Notes under the pieces: model-generated
Seen by the model: only the letters and a program-made list of their open reading frames with translations
The model's database searches: none
Told to the model about the DNA's origin: nothing
Translations under genes and position numbers: made by a program
Source of the DNA: Macrosoma leucophasiata
Lineage: Eukaryota; Arthropoda; Insecta; Lepidoptera; Hedylidae
Assembly (NCBI GenBank): GCA_036365455.1
Contig: JAWQUS010000017.1
Location: forward strand, 4,650,001 to 4,714,000
Reading direction: 5' to 3'
Length of the DNA stretch: 64,000 nucleotides
In this document: piece after piece, positions 53,775 to 64,000 of the stretch
Layout of the letters: every line of letters begins with the position of its first letter
Numbering within the stretch: the stretch's first letter is position 1

Positions 53775-53882
53775 TAAATATAATTAGGTAGGTACAATAA
53801 AATCAAGTCGATTGTAGGAAGGTGGAAAATGTATCATAGATAAAACGTATATTTTTTAATGAATCATGCAAAAAACACTTAC

Positions 53883-54310
53883 CTTGCAGAAACATCCATC
53901 TACAGCACAAAATCACATTAAAAAGAAGAAACAGCTGAAGTAGTCCGCATACGTAATGAGAATGTGGATTGATAATCCAGTCAAATTTCAATTTGAACCA
54001 TGCCGAGGCATTTTGTAATGTAGAATTACAAGTTCAGGCCTATATGTCTAAAATATTATTACAAGTTTTTTAGGTCACCAAGACACGATGACACGAAGAT
54101 GTCTAATTAAAAAACCACCAGCTTTATCTGCGTTGCTATGTTGTACTTTTTATCGTGTAACTTGTATGTGGGCGCACGTCGGAGCTATCGCCAAGGCGAG
54201 CCGACGGGGAGTCGATAACATCGCTACACCGCTACCGCCTACTTGCATAACAAAAGGCGGATAGTTTTAACTGCGGTTAAATGAGTGCGATGTTATCAGA
54301 ACAACCCTAC
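53883..54310 (-). promoter_or_regulatory. Putative CpG-rich promoter and 5' exon (minus strand)
   Basis: Read leftwards: a CpG-rich block (54150-54260), then a stretch ending in a consensus donor CTGCAAG|GTAAGTG (exon end 53883). Near the end are ATGGATGTTTCTGCAAG, a possible start with a phase-2 junction, and in another frame a hydrophobic stretch YVCGLLQLFLLFNVILCC without an ATG. TTTTGTGCTGTAG just before the ATG also looks like an acceptor, so a 17-base micro-exon is possible. No homology recognised. Confidence 0.3.
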
Positions 54311-55716
54311 AATGCTAGTGTGAGGGAAGGAGATTTTTTTGAAAGGTTTACTTGATTTAAATTTTTATAGGTTACACCCGGATCAAAGAATATCTAATAA
54401 TACTAATATATTTAGAATGGACAATTCGACGTCCTGCCTGATTTCCCCTCCTGACCCATCACCCCGTCTTGAGATCCAGTTGGATATATTTCAACAGTGA
54501 GGTTGCGAGCGAGCGGTCTATTTTTAGTTAATTTGGTCACGTAGTCAGTGCGAAGACTTATTTCACGATTGTTTCAGGTCACAAACCCTACGTGCTACAT
54601 TTCTGTGTTCAGAAATGAGACGCAGACACGTCAATGATTGATATATATCTAGTTGCTAATGATAATAGCTAACCAGATTACCCTGTCTGGGGTGTACCCG
54701 GATTAAATTCTATAGCTTTGTTCAGTTGCCTGTATTAAATATATCTGGGATAAAAAGTAATTTACCTCGTCAAGTTATTTCGATTTTCGATCTTGGGTGC
54801 TCTCAATTCTTGCAATAATCTTGATATTGCAGTTTAATATTTCAGTATTGGCATTGTACATCTGTTTGTTCATTGTCTATTTGCGCAATCTCTATACCTG
54901 AATTATGAAAACAGCTGTGGAGACAAGACAAGTGTCCTAACAGCTGCTCAAATAAGTATACGAACCGCATGTTTCACAAATCTTCCAATGTCACCAAGCA
55001 AGTCTTTGTCTTAGTTTAAGTCAACTAAATCGAAATGATTTGTATAGTATTTCGTATCCGTATTTTCTGAATTTTCACTAAATTCTGTCAATATTGAGAT
55101 GACCACTATGTTTTCGATTGATATACAATAATCTACTAAATCTAAGAAGTAAAAAAGTGAGTCTTGGCATTTTATGTCCGCCATGTTTTAAACGGATAAT
55201 AATATTCGACTACGCGTATCTTTTTTGCTCATATTCATTGCTATATAGAACCTATCTAGTAATGAATTCAATTAGTGTTACATGTTAGGTACGTAGTTGG
55301 ATTGTCCTTGTATCTTATCATTGTGTTTTTTCTTTCTACTCCGAATACTGGTGTCGGAGAACTCGAGGTCATAGGCACCTTATTATTTAAACTATCTAAT
55401 GCTAAAAGTAGCAGGAATTAATTTTTGAATATTAAGTATTATCTTGATGGAATTTTCAGCAAAAAATGCTTAGGTACATATACTTTTACACTGTAAAATT
55501 TCGAATGTTGGATTCCGCCAAGTCTATGTCAAAATAATAAATAGAGCTTTAGGTGTCCAGGCGGTGAGGATGGGTATATATTTTTAAACTAGTCTTGCTG
55601 CCTAATCAGTAGCGGTTAACAGACTTTATTATGATTTTGCTTTGGATTAGTGTCGAACTTTCATGAATTATCTATTTTGTTTCGTAGATGTGTTCAATTT
55701 TTTTTTGTTTACTAAC
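54311..55716. other. Stretch with no recognised feature
   Basis: Mixed AT-rich DNA, no domain-bearing ORF. Confidence 0.45.
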
Positions 55717-56290
55717 CTATTTGGTCTTTGAATAAAGTAAATGAAGAGTTTGACACGTCTGTGTAAAAATGTGTCGTATAATAGCCTTCTGAGCTGGTTC
55801 GAGCCCTCCTAACGGAAATTCTGAATCCGCCGAAGCCTTGAGACGTGAGTACAACATTCGAACATGTGTGCTATGGATTTTAGGGACAGATATAATAAAA
55901 GTTGACATTGAGCGCGATTTGAGGTTAATGCCAAATATAGAAAGTAATTTAACACACTTGGCAATCATAAAAAAAAAATTAAAATTTATTATTGGGTTCA
56001 ATTTCTGGTAATGAACATAAAATTAATAGAACGAAGGACAAAATAAGAAAGTTTAATTGCTGCAGACATGGAATTGCAATCCGATACAATTTGTCCGATT
56101 AATCCGATGAAATTGTGTCATACAATTGTATGACACAATTACGACCGTGTTCAAAACTACCGTTCGAACTACAGCAATTTGACAGGACCAGTCTGGTGTG
56201 ATTATTGTGACAGAATTATACACACGTGAAACGTTAATTAATTTATGTATGTCACGCATTCAATCAGAAGGGAATTGAAAAACAACTCGT
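55717..56290. other. Stretch with a B-box-like motif, no gene
   Basis: GGTTCGAGCCC at about 55797-55807 (+) is a perfect Pol III B-box core, but no A box or cloverleaf is evident upstream. The minus 94- and 68-aa ORFs have no domain. Confidence 0.35.
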
Positions 56291-56296
56291 GCTGTA

Positions 56297-56390
56297 AGTA
56301 CAGTACCCTCTGCAATCTTCTATAACGCTCTCCAAATCCGAAATAAGCCGAAGTCTCGTTCCTGAGGTCAATGTGCAACATTTCGTTTCA
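56297..56390 (+). repeat. MITE M2 fragment
   Basis: TA|CAGTACC start, ATAACGCTCTCCAAATCCGA, AATAAGCCGAAGTCTCG, and GAGGTCAATGTGCAACATTT match parts of 60476-60727. Confidence 0.45.
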
Positions 56391-56469
56391 TTCCAGAATG
56401 TCAAATTCCCAAAATGTCAAGTTCCCCCAATGTCAAGTTCCCGCAATGTCATGTTTGGATACTGTAGAA

Positions 56470-56592
56470 GACCTCCACGACCTGCATCAATCCGCATTGG
56501 AGCAGCATGGTGGAGTAAGCTCCAGACCTCCCCCCAAAAAGGGGAGAGACTCGTGCCCAGCAGTGGGACGTATAATGGGTTGCCATTATTAT
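56470..56592 (-). repeat. Dispersed repeat R2, partial copy 3
   Basis: CCGCATTGGAGCAGCATGG, GGGGAGAGACTCGTGCCCAG, and CGTATAATGGGTTGCCATTA. It holds only the TGGCAACCC-end third of R2. Confidence 0.65.
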
Positions 56593-56637
56593 TTATTTAT
56601 TATTACTGTAGAAGAAATATTTTTTTTTTATGTAATG

Positions 56638-56893
56638 GAAGTGGCAAACTAGCATGCAGTTCCCATTGATGTTAAGTGATGACTGCAGCCTATAGACAAA
56701 GACCAAGTGCAAAATGCAGATGCGTTAACACTCCTGAGGCCTAAGGTGTTATGCCTCTGTGCCGGAAATTACAAGGACATACATTACCACCAGACCGGAA
56801 CACGATAGTGCTGAACACTACCATTTAGCGGCAAGTATATTAAGTAATGCGGTGGCGCCTACACCCGCGAGCTCAGTCACTGGAGCTACTACC
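56638..56893 (-). repeat. SINE-like family S, full-length copy
   Basis: Minus strand: TAGCTCCAGTGACTGAGCTC head, GGTGTAGGCGCCACCGCATT, TGGTAGTGTTCAGCACTATC, TGTAATTTCCGGCACAGAGG, GCTGCAGTCATCACTTAACA, end GTTTGCCACTT. It is a good representative of the family. Confidence 0.75.
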
Positions 56894-56964
56894 ATTAAAA
56901 AATATGAAATCTATTCTATCTATCTATTCTATGAATCTATTGTTAGTCAATCGTTTTCAATTAG

Positions 56965-57085
56965 GTAAGCAGGAAGACCAACTCCAACAACCCGCATTGG
57001 AGCAGCATGGTGGAGTAAGCTCCATTCCTCCCCAAAAAGGGGAGAGACTCGTGCCCAGCAGTAAGATATAACAAGGGTTGGTGCC
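56965..57085 (-). repeat. Dispersed repeat R2, partial copy 4
   Basis: Same third of R2 as copy 3, about 500 bp away in the same orientation. Confidence 0.6.
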
Positions 57086-57274
57086 AAGCAGGAAGAATGA
57101 ATTGTGAATAAAGAAAGACAACGACAATGTTCAATGTGTATCTCTAATGTTTACCAATATTAGGTACGAGTATGTGCAAAAAGCAACTCTGTCTGTCTGA
57201 GACGTTTTCATGAGAAAACTGATGAGATGAGAATGCTGATGATTCGACATGGGGATATTATAATAATATATGCT

Positions 57275-57350
57275 TATATAGGCTGCCGTCATTACTTAAC
57301 ATCAATGTGAACTACACGCGTGTTTGCCACTTCCATTAATTAAAAAAAAA
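57275..57350 (+). repeat. SINE-like family S, 3' end only
   Basis: TATAGGCTGCCGTCATTACT, ATCAATGTGAACTACACGCG, GTTTGCCACTTCC, then an A run. 5'-truncated, as retroposed copies often are. Confidence 0.6.
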
Positions 57351-57559
57351 AAGAAAGAGTGGTCTACGTCCTCGAGACACTGGCACTCTACCACCAGTCA
57401 GTAGTTCTAATTTTCTTTATAAAATGGAAATCATAACTATAAGATTGAAGGATTATTGATTTTGCTAGAATCTGGTGAAGCTGTTACTTGAAAGTTTGAT
57501 ACATAAAATAAGAGTTGATTGATAAAATGGTCATAAAAAATGACCATTTTGTAAAAACT

Positions 57560-57825
57560 ATGCCGTATTGGTGCAGCCGTGAGACATACCGTAGGTGGGT
57601 TTTACTTAAGTTAGTCGTTATTAGGTATTCTGTGTTAGTAATAAGTCTTTGTTTTTTTAAAAATATTTTTACTTAGATATCTACCATTTAAAAAAAAATG
57701 TTTTTGTTTTTTAAGTCCTTATGTTTAAAATGTACCTAAGTTAAAATGTGGGTACTAACCTACCCTTGTCATGTCTTAAGGCTGTAGCAAATAAAGCAGT
57801 TTCAGTTTCAGTTTATTAATTAGTA
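57560..57825 (+). repeat. LINE 3' end with (CAGTTT)n tail
   Basis: CTTAAGGCTGTAGCAAATAAAG and then repeated CAGTTT units end the block, a pattern of insect LINE 3' ends. No coding part remains. Confidence 0.45.
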
Positions 57826-58137
57826 TTCTGAGGTATTAACAAAATTAGTTAATGCTTCCGAATATTTATTTAAACATAAACACAGAAACACGTAACAAGT
57901 CAACAAAACGTGACCAGTAAAGTACCAAACAGTTTATTTTAAACGGTTCATTTATTTCGCATCAAAATACAATTTACCAAATGAAATGTTTGAAAGATAG
58001 TGCAGTGTTTCTACACGTGCTGTTGTTTTATTGTATGTATAGCTACTTATTATTTGATGTATAGTAAAAATTTTATTTATGTATGTGTGGAATTCATTGG
58101 AAAAGCGATAGGATTAGAAATAGCACAATCAGAAAGC
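57826..58137. other. Stretch with no recognised feature
   Basis: AT-rich. Confidence 0.45.
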
Positions 58138-58210
58138 GCTCGAAAGTTGACGATGTAACAAATAGAATCCAGAAACTGAAGTGGAAATGGACAGGTCAAA
58201 TTATCAGAGG

Positions 58211-58711
58211 CAGTGCCGGATTAGCCATATAGCAGGAGGCAGCAAATGCTACGGGCCCCGCGCCTGTTCTAAAAAAAAAAAATACACCTTAGCTATTCTC
58301 AAAGTGAGCGTTGGCCATACTGTAATTATATAGGTATACTAGCGGCCCGCCCCGGCTTCGCCCGCGCTGCTCTGCTCCTATTAGTCATAGCGTAATGTAA
58401 GCTATCCTATCTCTCAAGTTGGATCGAACTACACATGGTGTGCGAATTTTATTATAATCGGTTAAGTGGTTTAGGAGTCCATTGAGGACAAACATTGTGA
58501 CACGAGATTTATATATATTAAGATTAATATGTTGCAAGTTGGCAATACCACAATACTTACAGGGGGAATTGCCCTAATATTGTTTTAGATTCCTTTTCGT
58601 AAATGTTCTGCTTTATTTACATCCTAAATTTTAATAACTCGTATTTTAGTAACTCTAGGGCCCCATGGTCACATTTGCTACGGGCCACCGCACCGGCTTT
58701 ATCCGGCACTG
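58211..58711. mobile_element. hAT-like MITE inside the LINE fragment
   Basis: Ends CAGTGCCGGAT and ATCCGGCACTG; exact 8-bp duplication ATCAGAGG at 58203-58210 and 58712-58719. Subterminal GCTACGGGCC motifs occur at both sides. Non-coding. Confidence 0.88.
58339..58523 (-). mobile_element. Helitron-like element, family B copy 2, inside the MITE
   Basis: Minus strand starts A|TCTTAATATATATAAATC and ends GGGCGGGCCGCTAG|T, canonical borders. About 95% identical to 10509-10692. This is the third layer of a nested insertion. Confidence 0.8.
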
Positions 58712-59159
58712 ATCAGAGGCATCAAAAAATGGAACCAAAATCTAATTCATTGGTATCCCAGGCTGGCCAAGAAGAAACGAGGTCAGCAGATCCGAAGATG
58801 GGAAGACGACTTGCAATTAACAGCGGGTAAAACATGGACCAGAACAGCCCTAGATAGAACGAAATGGAAGCTATTGGAGGAGGTATTTGCCAAAAGATGG
58901 CAACCGACCCAGTTGTTGATGTCGACTCACCATAGTCGTAAATATTATACACATTAGTAATAAGAAATATTGTGATAAAACTGAGTGAGTCTGACTAAAG
59001 GCTTATATTATTATTATTAATAATTTTAGAATTTTAAATTAATAAATAATGTTACTAGGCAAGTTATCGCAAGGTGCCGTTAACAACCATAATTAATTCC
59101 TTGAATGTTTAATAAATTAATCAAGACTTACTGAACGGGCCCTTTCAGCCAGATGCGCT

Positions 59160-59215
59160 GCCACCCCTAGGGCTTAAGTTGTTTCGCCTCTGTGATAGTT
59201 ATTATGGGACCATAC
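59160..59215 (-). repeat. SINE-like family S fragment
   Basis: Minus: TGGTCCCATAATAACTATCA, CAGAGGCGAAACAACTTAAG. Short central piece, diverged. Confidence 0.45.
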
Positions 59216-59224
59216 ATTGCCCTT

Positions 59225-59500
59225 TTCATTCATTTCATTAAGGTTCAAATTATTATTATTGATAGAATTATGTATGTATTTATGCAATATAAATGTTTAA
59301 GTATTTATTACTTTAGAAAATGTACACCCTACTGCTGCAATATGAACGATGATTTTCCTTCCACCTTAAGGTCGTCTGGAAGAGATTGCTTGCAGCAATA
59401 AGACCGCCTTGTTGTATTGCCTACTATTATTATAATAACATCTGTATTTCCTGCAATTCTGGTGTACAATAAAGAATATTCTATTCTATTCTACCCATGA
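59225..59500 (+). repeat. Jockey-like LINE 3' end
   Basis: GGTCGTCTGGAAGAGATTGC, GCAGCAATAAGACCGCC, TTGTATTGCC and GTACAATAAAGAATATTCT, followed by TTCTA repeats; this block is a common lepidopteran LINE 3' UTR. The 69-aa ORF is not a gene. Confidence 0.6.
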
Positions 59501-60473
59501 CTTTATTATACGTACTAAAATCATAATACATTACCATGTAGGTACCTAACGGGAGTATTTTGTTCTACTGTCTTTGGATAACATTGACATTAGATTCGCC
59601 CGCGCTTACCTGTGATTGTGTCCCGTACATTACACCTGCCTGAAAGTAACTGTGTGACATGGACAGGATTACCATCGACCACTGAACCCGAACTTTTGCC
59701 ACGCCAACCCGACACGAACATTCCTTAAATAGTGTGGCCGTAGCATTATAGTGCAGTGTTTTACTCGAGACGTAATTCGTTTATTAATGTAGGTATACAA
59801 GTACAATGATATGGTCAGTCTGAAATTAATGATTTATCAACGTTACAAAAAAAAAACAAACTTAGATAAAGTAATGAATACACTTTCATATTTAAAAATA
59901 ATATAAAAACATTTATAATATTCCTAGGTCATCCGATGCTAGGTATAGATCCCCGGATTAATCCATCAATCGGAGTGAAAACACTATTGCAATTTTCCCG
60001 TTCTGAGAAGATTCGCCGTGCTATCCTAAGCGTTGGTAATGTGCCCGGCGAATGCCAATAGGCGATATATCACACTTTTGGGACCAAAAATCAAAAGCGT
60101 TACCAGCGAATTTTGGGAGTTTGATAAATCATACGTTACCATTTTTATGGTCACTTAAAACGGGACATTCTCAAAAATACCCTTAGGAGAGGTTTACTTA
60201 CTTATTATTCATTGACGCCCATATTACTGACTAACATCGGTGCACATATTCAAGAATAAAGCAATTGATTATGTATTTATTGATTTAATATTCAACCGTT
60301 CACGTCAAGGTGAACGATTCTCTTACAAGACAATTATATCGTCTATTGTTTACGATAAAAACGGAATTAACTCATGCAATGGAAACTGCACAAAAAGCAA
60401 CGGTTGGCAACATGTCTGTATTGTATAGAGTGTCATTGTATTTAATATGTCATGAAAGTGGTAAATAAGCATG
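59501..60473. other. Stretch with no recognised feature
   Basis: Two small ORFs near 60240-60553 have no domain. Confidence 0.45.
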
Positions 60474-60475
60474 TA

Positions 60476-60727
60476 CAGTATCCAACAACAATAAATATTG
60501 CACATCGACCTTTGGAGGAGACTTCGGCTTATTTCGAGATTGTAGAGCGTCATCTCTTTCGCAACTTACCTATCTGACGTTTGTCGACCATTTTAATCAA
60601 GTGTTGACCAATACCGGACTATCAGTGCTTACGTAGGCTGTGTGTAGCAGAGATGACGCTCTACGAAGTCGAAACTAGCCGAGTGTCTCTTTCGTAGGCT
60701 CGATGTGCAATTTATTGTTGGTTACTG
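60476..60727. mobile_element. Mariner-type MITE M2, full copy (252 bp)
   Basis: Imperfect inverted arms of about 80 bp: CAGTATCCAACAACAATAAA on the left, TTTATTGTTGGTTACTG on the right, both containing TTGCACATCGA and TAGAGCGTCATCTCT or complements. TA on both sides (60474-60475, 60728-60729). Non-coding. Fragments at 35565-35671 and 56297-56390. Confidence 0.7.
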
Positions 60728-60729
60728 TA

Positions 60730-61132
60730 GTTCATATTACTTCATATCGATGGCAAGATTAGCAAATGAACACTACAGCTATTGGTAGCTATAGCACTAT
60801 AATCTGTGTGTAACTCGCAACATTTTAGTGTTAAGCGCTATGATTTCTCGAGAATTTCGGCGCTTATGATACGATACTATCATAAACTTGGCTATAGGTC
60901 GCGCCAGGTAAAAAGAACGCTGGCGGTCAAGCTGCGCGTCATGTGTTTTTATTTCATTTTATGTTATTCTATGTAATATAGTTTTCAATCTGCCTACCAA
61001 TACACCAAACCGCAAGCGAAAGCTAGATCAAAAATAAACCAATAGGGCTAGTACTTTCGTGCGCGAGTGTACCGATGCGCGAACACATCCCTTCTACTTT
61101 CTTCCAGCGTTCTTTTTACGTCGCGCGACCTA
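60730..61132. other. Stretch with no recognised feature
   Basis: GC-richer patch near 60890-60950; nothing identified. Confidence 0.4.
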
Positions 61133-61290
61133 TACTGGTGGTATAATTCCAGTGATGGAGTCGCGGCACCACCGCATTACCTAATATACTTGCAGCTAAA
61201 TGGTAGTGTTGTGTGTAGTAATGGTAATGGTAATGTACGGCCCTGTAATTTCCGGCACAGAGGCATAACACCTTAGGCCTTACTTACCTT
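61133..61290 (+). repeat. SINE-like family S, 5' part
   Basis: ACTGGTGGTATAATTCCAGTG, GCACCACCGCATTACCTAAT, TGTAATTTCCGGCACAGAGG, AACACCTTAGGCCTTA; then the match stops. A GGTAAT triple repeat lies inside. Confidence 0.65.
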
Positions 61291-61926
61291 TGTTCCACCT
61301 GAGGCCCGTGGTCGTCGCGAGCGGTCATTTGACGTCATAATTAAAGTCACTGTACGCACCATTGATTGCGTCCACTCCGATCCACCAATATTTTGTGCTT
61401 TCACCAAAACGGCAATATCAGCGGTCTTGGTCGCGGTCGTTGCGGTCGATTAATGGAACGAAGCTAGGAAGTGCGCGCAATTTTTAAAACAAGACTTTAT
61501 GTCACCAGTGACGTTGATTTTTTTCCTTTTATTCGAAATAAGGTCATTTTCACATGTAATTTGTAGACAATTTGGCGTGTTTGATCTCTTGTTGGATCCA
61601 TTTGTCCACTGAATTCCTTGCACTGGTAACATTTTGACTATTAGCAGAATTTTAACGATGGAAGGTTTATAGAACGTTTATGAATAAACAATTTTATTGA
61701 ACGTTTTATAGGCTTATAGAGCATTTTAACTAATGAATGCTATAAATCTTCTATAAGCGTTTTTTATGAATAAGACCGCAGGTGTTTGTACGTATGCTTT
61801 ATGCGTTCATTAACCGCTGCCTATCCCTTCGGGGTATGCGTGAAGTTACGTTAATAGATTCGGTGATCTCCATCAAACAGCTTTATCACGAGTTAAAAAT
61901 ATGTTCCTAATTTAAAGTAAAAGTAA
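61291..61926. other. Stretch with no recognised feature
   Basis: GC-richer at 61300-61460 (GGTCTTGGTCGCGGTCGTTG), then a GAACGTTTATGAATAA/TTATAAGCGTTTTTTATGAATAA patch. The minus 60-aa ORF has no domain. Confidence 0.4.
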
Positions 61927-61990
61927 ATGCCTAGTGGCATTAAGTCCGCCTTATGTATCGTTTTAATGCATAAAAGATTAAATAAATATG
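61927..61990 (+). repeat. CR1/L2-like LINE 3' end
   Basis: TGCCTAGTGGCATTAAGTCC, GCCTTATGTATCG and a TTAAATAAATA tail, as at 6680-6757. Confidence 0.6.
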
Positions 61991-62573
61991 ATTTTGGTGT
62001 ACCTACATACCAGGATTGCATAACACTATAGGTAGTAGGTAGTCACCTTGACCGAAGCCTATCTGTTGGTCAAATCGAACCCCTGGCACGCGAGTGGTGG
62101 TGTTGTTATGTTAATTCGCTTGTTTCAGCTTGTTAAATGGTGTTATTGTTATGGCCATATGAACATCTTTGTTGATTATATTACGTTGAGTGAGATTGAA
62201 GTAACAAGTTATAATTTCTTTTTATTGAAAAAAATAATCATGCTTTGAATTCCTGCATACCTATGCCCAGAATATGCCAGTAATGGTTTCGGGTTTTATG
62301 TAATACAGGGACTCTCCGCAGTACCACTGAAAAACTTCCTCATTAGAAAAATCCTATACTTGTCTCTGATTATCTGACCCAGTGTTTGAACTCTAGTAGA
62401 TATTGATTACTGTCTGACAATAGAAATACACTGACAAAACCACAACATCGAGGCTTGAGAATAAAACACAGAATCACCAACCTATAGTTGGTTTCTTTCT
62501 TATCAGAAAGGAATAAGGAGTGGCAATGTGACTTCATTTGTACCTTCAGCAACTAAACCACACCGCGGACACT
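61991..62573. other. Stretch with no recognised feature
   Basis: Small ORFs on both strands without domains. Confidence 0.45.
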
Positions 62574-62740
62574 CCGCCAAAATTGCATACACAGGTTTCG
62601 ATTACACAGACATCAATCAGTGACGTGTATTTACACGCGCACCGTCGCTCATAAGAGGGGAAGGGGTTGAGTGATGCAAGTATATCGGGCGGGAACATCG
62701 AAGTGTCCATTCTATACGTAGTATTATTACATATTCTCTG
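62574..62740 (+). repeat. Dispersed repeat R1, copy 2
   Basis: Matches 910-1121; lacks about 30 internal bases there and retains TAAGAGGGG, ATCGGGCGGGA and the CATATTCTCTG end. Confidence 0.6.
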
Positions 62741-63004
62741 ACTAAACCAAAACAGTTAACATAGCTTCTACATTTCCTCGAAAGAATGGTTTTTACGTGC
62801 ATACACCCACGTTTTGCGAGTTATATTTACATTCCACGTAATAGAAGGTAGGTCTACAACTTTTTATCGGACGTATTTTAGAAGTCTGAATTGCTACTAA
62901 GAATTCATCGATAGGTGGGATCGCAATAACACTTTTACCGGAACATGAAGCTAATGTACTTCTATCGCTATGATTACAACTACGAACACGAAGTTAATTT
63001 TTAT

Positions 63005-63255
63005 TTAATCATGGTGGCAAACCAGCATTCAGTACATAAGGATGGTAAGTGTTGACTGCAGCCTATAGACATTACACAAAAACTGTAGATACTAAAATGT
63101 AGATACGTTGCGAAATGTACGATAGCTGAGGCCTAAGCTCTATAAGCATATATATTGCATCTAACTAGTACACGATAGTGCTAAACACAACCATTTGGTG
63201 GCAGTTAATTAGGTAATGCCTTTTCTCTCGAGGATCGACACTGGAGCTCTAACGG
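63005..63255 (-). repeat. SINE-like family S, near full-length diverged copy
   Basis: Minus: AGAGCTCCAGTGTCGATCC head, GGTTGTGTTTAGCACTATCG, TAGAGCTTAGGCCTCAGC, TATAGGCTGCAGTCAACACT, GTTTGCCACC end. Confidence 0.6.
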
Positions 63256-64000
63256 CCAAATACTCAAACGTCTCCTAAATCTAAGTGCGACTTAAAAGTC
63301 TTCTGTCTTTATAAAACACGTTCAAACGATAGAGATAGCGCACATTTGAGTGTTGCTTAAAATTGAGTACCGTTTGAGTATTCGGTCATTAGTTTCTAAG
63401 CAAATAGGTAGTGTCTACTTAAAAATTGATTGTTAGCCTGACTGAACGGAACATCTAAAGCTTTCAGTAGTGGAAACATTATAAGTAATGAAGATATTAT
63501 TGTATCATTTACGATTAGATTTTGTTTTATAGCTTTAACTGTCCCACAGCTGGGCAACAGCAGTGGGACAGTTAAAGCCTCCCCTCCCCTAGTTTCTACC
63601 ACCTATCGCGGTCCTTTGCAAAGCGATCGAGATCGTCTTACCACCGTTTTCGAGGTCGACCTCCAGAGCGCCGAGCATCCGGGGTCCAAAATCTTGCTAT
63701 TTTAGCCCATTATTCTGCAAACGTGACCCACACACCCCCACTTCGACGATTACATTATGAGTATAAAATAAGAGTTAAAATCTCTTTTTTTCATTATTAA
63801 AGTTTAATCTTTTAGTATCAGTATTCATAACATCAATGTACTTAATTCTGTAGTGCTTAATTTCAAAAAGCTGTATGTATAACAAATTAAATACACTGAA
63901 TAATAAACCCACAGTTCCCCAAGTGTTAGTTTACCGCAACTTTGTAGCTTCTTTCAAAACAACTTTCCAAGAGGCGCGATGATCAGATATACAAAAGTAC
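63256..64000. other. Stretch with one hairpin, no gene
   Basis: Contains the inverted repeat 63532-63578, listed separately. The minus 68-aa ORF at 63396-63602 runs through the hairpin and has no domain. Confidence 0.45.
63532..63578. repeat. Perfect 16-bp inverted repeat, 15-nt loop
   Basis: GCTTTAACTGTCCCAC and its exact complement around AGCTGGGCAACAGCA. Confidence 0.85.

Larger units (their letters stand above)
58138..58972 (+). pseudogene. LINE reverse transcriptase C-terminal fragment split by a MITE
   Basis: The left piece (58138-58210) ends with the block KLKWKWTGQIIRG. The right piece (58712 to about 58951) has the GRP-type linker and ends DRTKWKLLEEVFAKRW. These are the standard C-terminal blocks of an RTE-like LINE polyprotein. 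A 501-bp hAT-like element with its 8-bp target duplication separates them, in the same frame apart from the duplicated bases. The fragment lacks EN and palm domains. The minus 76-aa ORF here is a shadow. Confidence 0.75.

Noticed and set aside
55797..55807. tRNA B box GGTTCGAGCCC as part of a tRNA gene
   Set aside because: No A box at the right distance and no acceptor stem.

Overview
The window looks like intergenic or intronic DNA from an insect, most likely a moth or butterfly (Lepidoptera). It is AT-rich. It is packed with transposable-element types typical of lepidopteran genomes: Ty3/gypsy LTR elements, RTE-, CR1/L2- and jockey-like LINE fragments, small Helitron-like elements, hAT- and Tc1/mariner-type MITEs, and tRNA-derived SINEs. 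There is no bacterial-type gene organisation, and no complete host gene was found. The species assignment is inference from repeat style and base composition.

0-12 kb: element debris. A mariner-type MITE lies at 642-846, an RTE LINE tail at 1513-1895, and Helitron-like elements at 3065, 7313, 8329, 10509 and about 11525. A CR1/L2-like LINE that has lost its catalytic core spans 4862-6757. A jockey-like endonuclease fragment (minus strand) is at 8749-9304.

12-26.4 kb: two apparently complete, young LTR retrotransposons. Element 1 (12037-17068) has identical 360-bp LTRs. Its gag and pol are separate ORFs joined by a classic A_AAA_AAC -1 frameshift site placed directly before the gag stop. It has no recognisable tRNA primer site; instead, ten bases next to the 5' LTR are complementary to a likely transcript start inside the LTR, which suggests Tf1-like self-priming. 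Element 2 (21697-26391) has identical 110-bp LTRs, a 5-bp GTACA target duplication, a normal TGG primer-site start and a single gag-pol ORF of 1366 aa.

26-64 kb: many copies of one A-tailed SINE-like family, several MITEs (one case nested three deep at 58.1-58.97 kb), a hAT-like element with another TIR element inside it (37.9-39.0 kb), a decayed pogo-like DNA transposon (52.5-53.8 kb), tandem repeats with 100- and 309-bp units, and several long perfect palindromes. Three minus-strand segments (33.45-33.65, 44.74-45.1 and 53.88-54.3 kb) look like first exons ending in good splice donors. They may be promoters or 5' exons of one or more host genes lying to the left, but this is unproven.

The most interesting candidate mechanism is the combination in element 1 of self-priming and a -1 frameshift in a recently mobile insect gypsy-type element.
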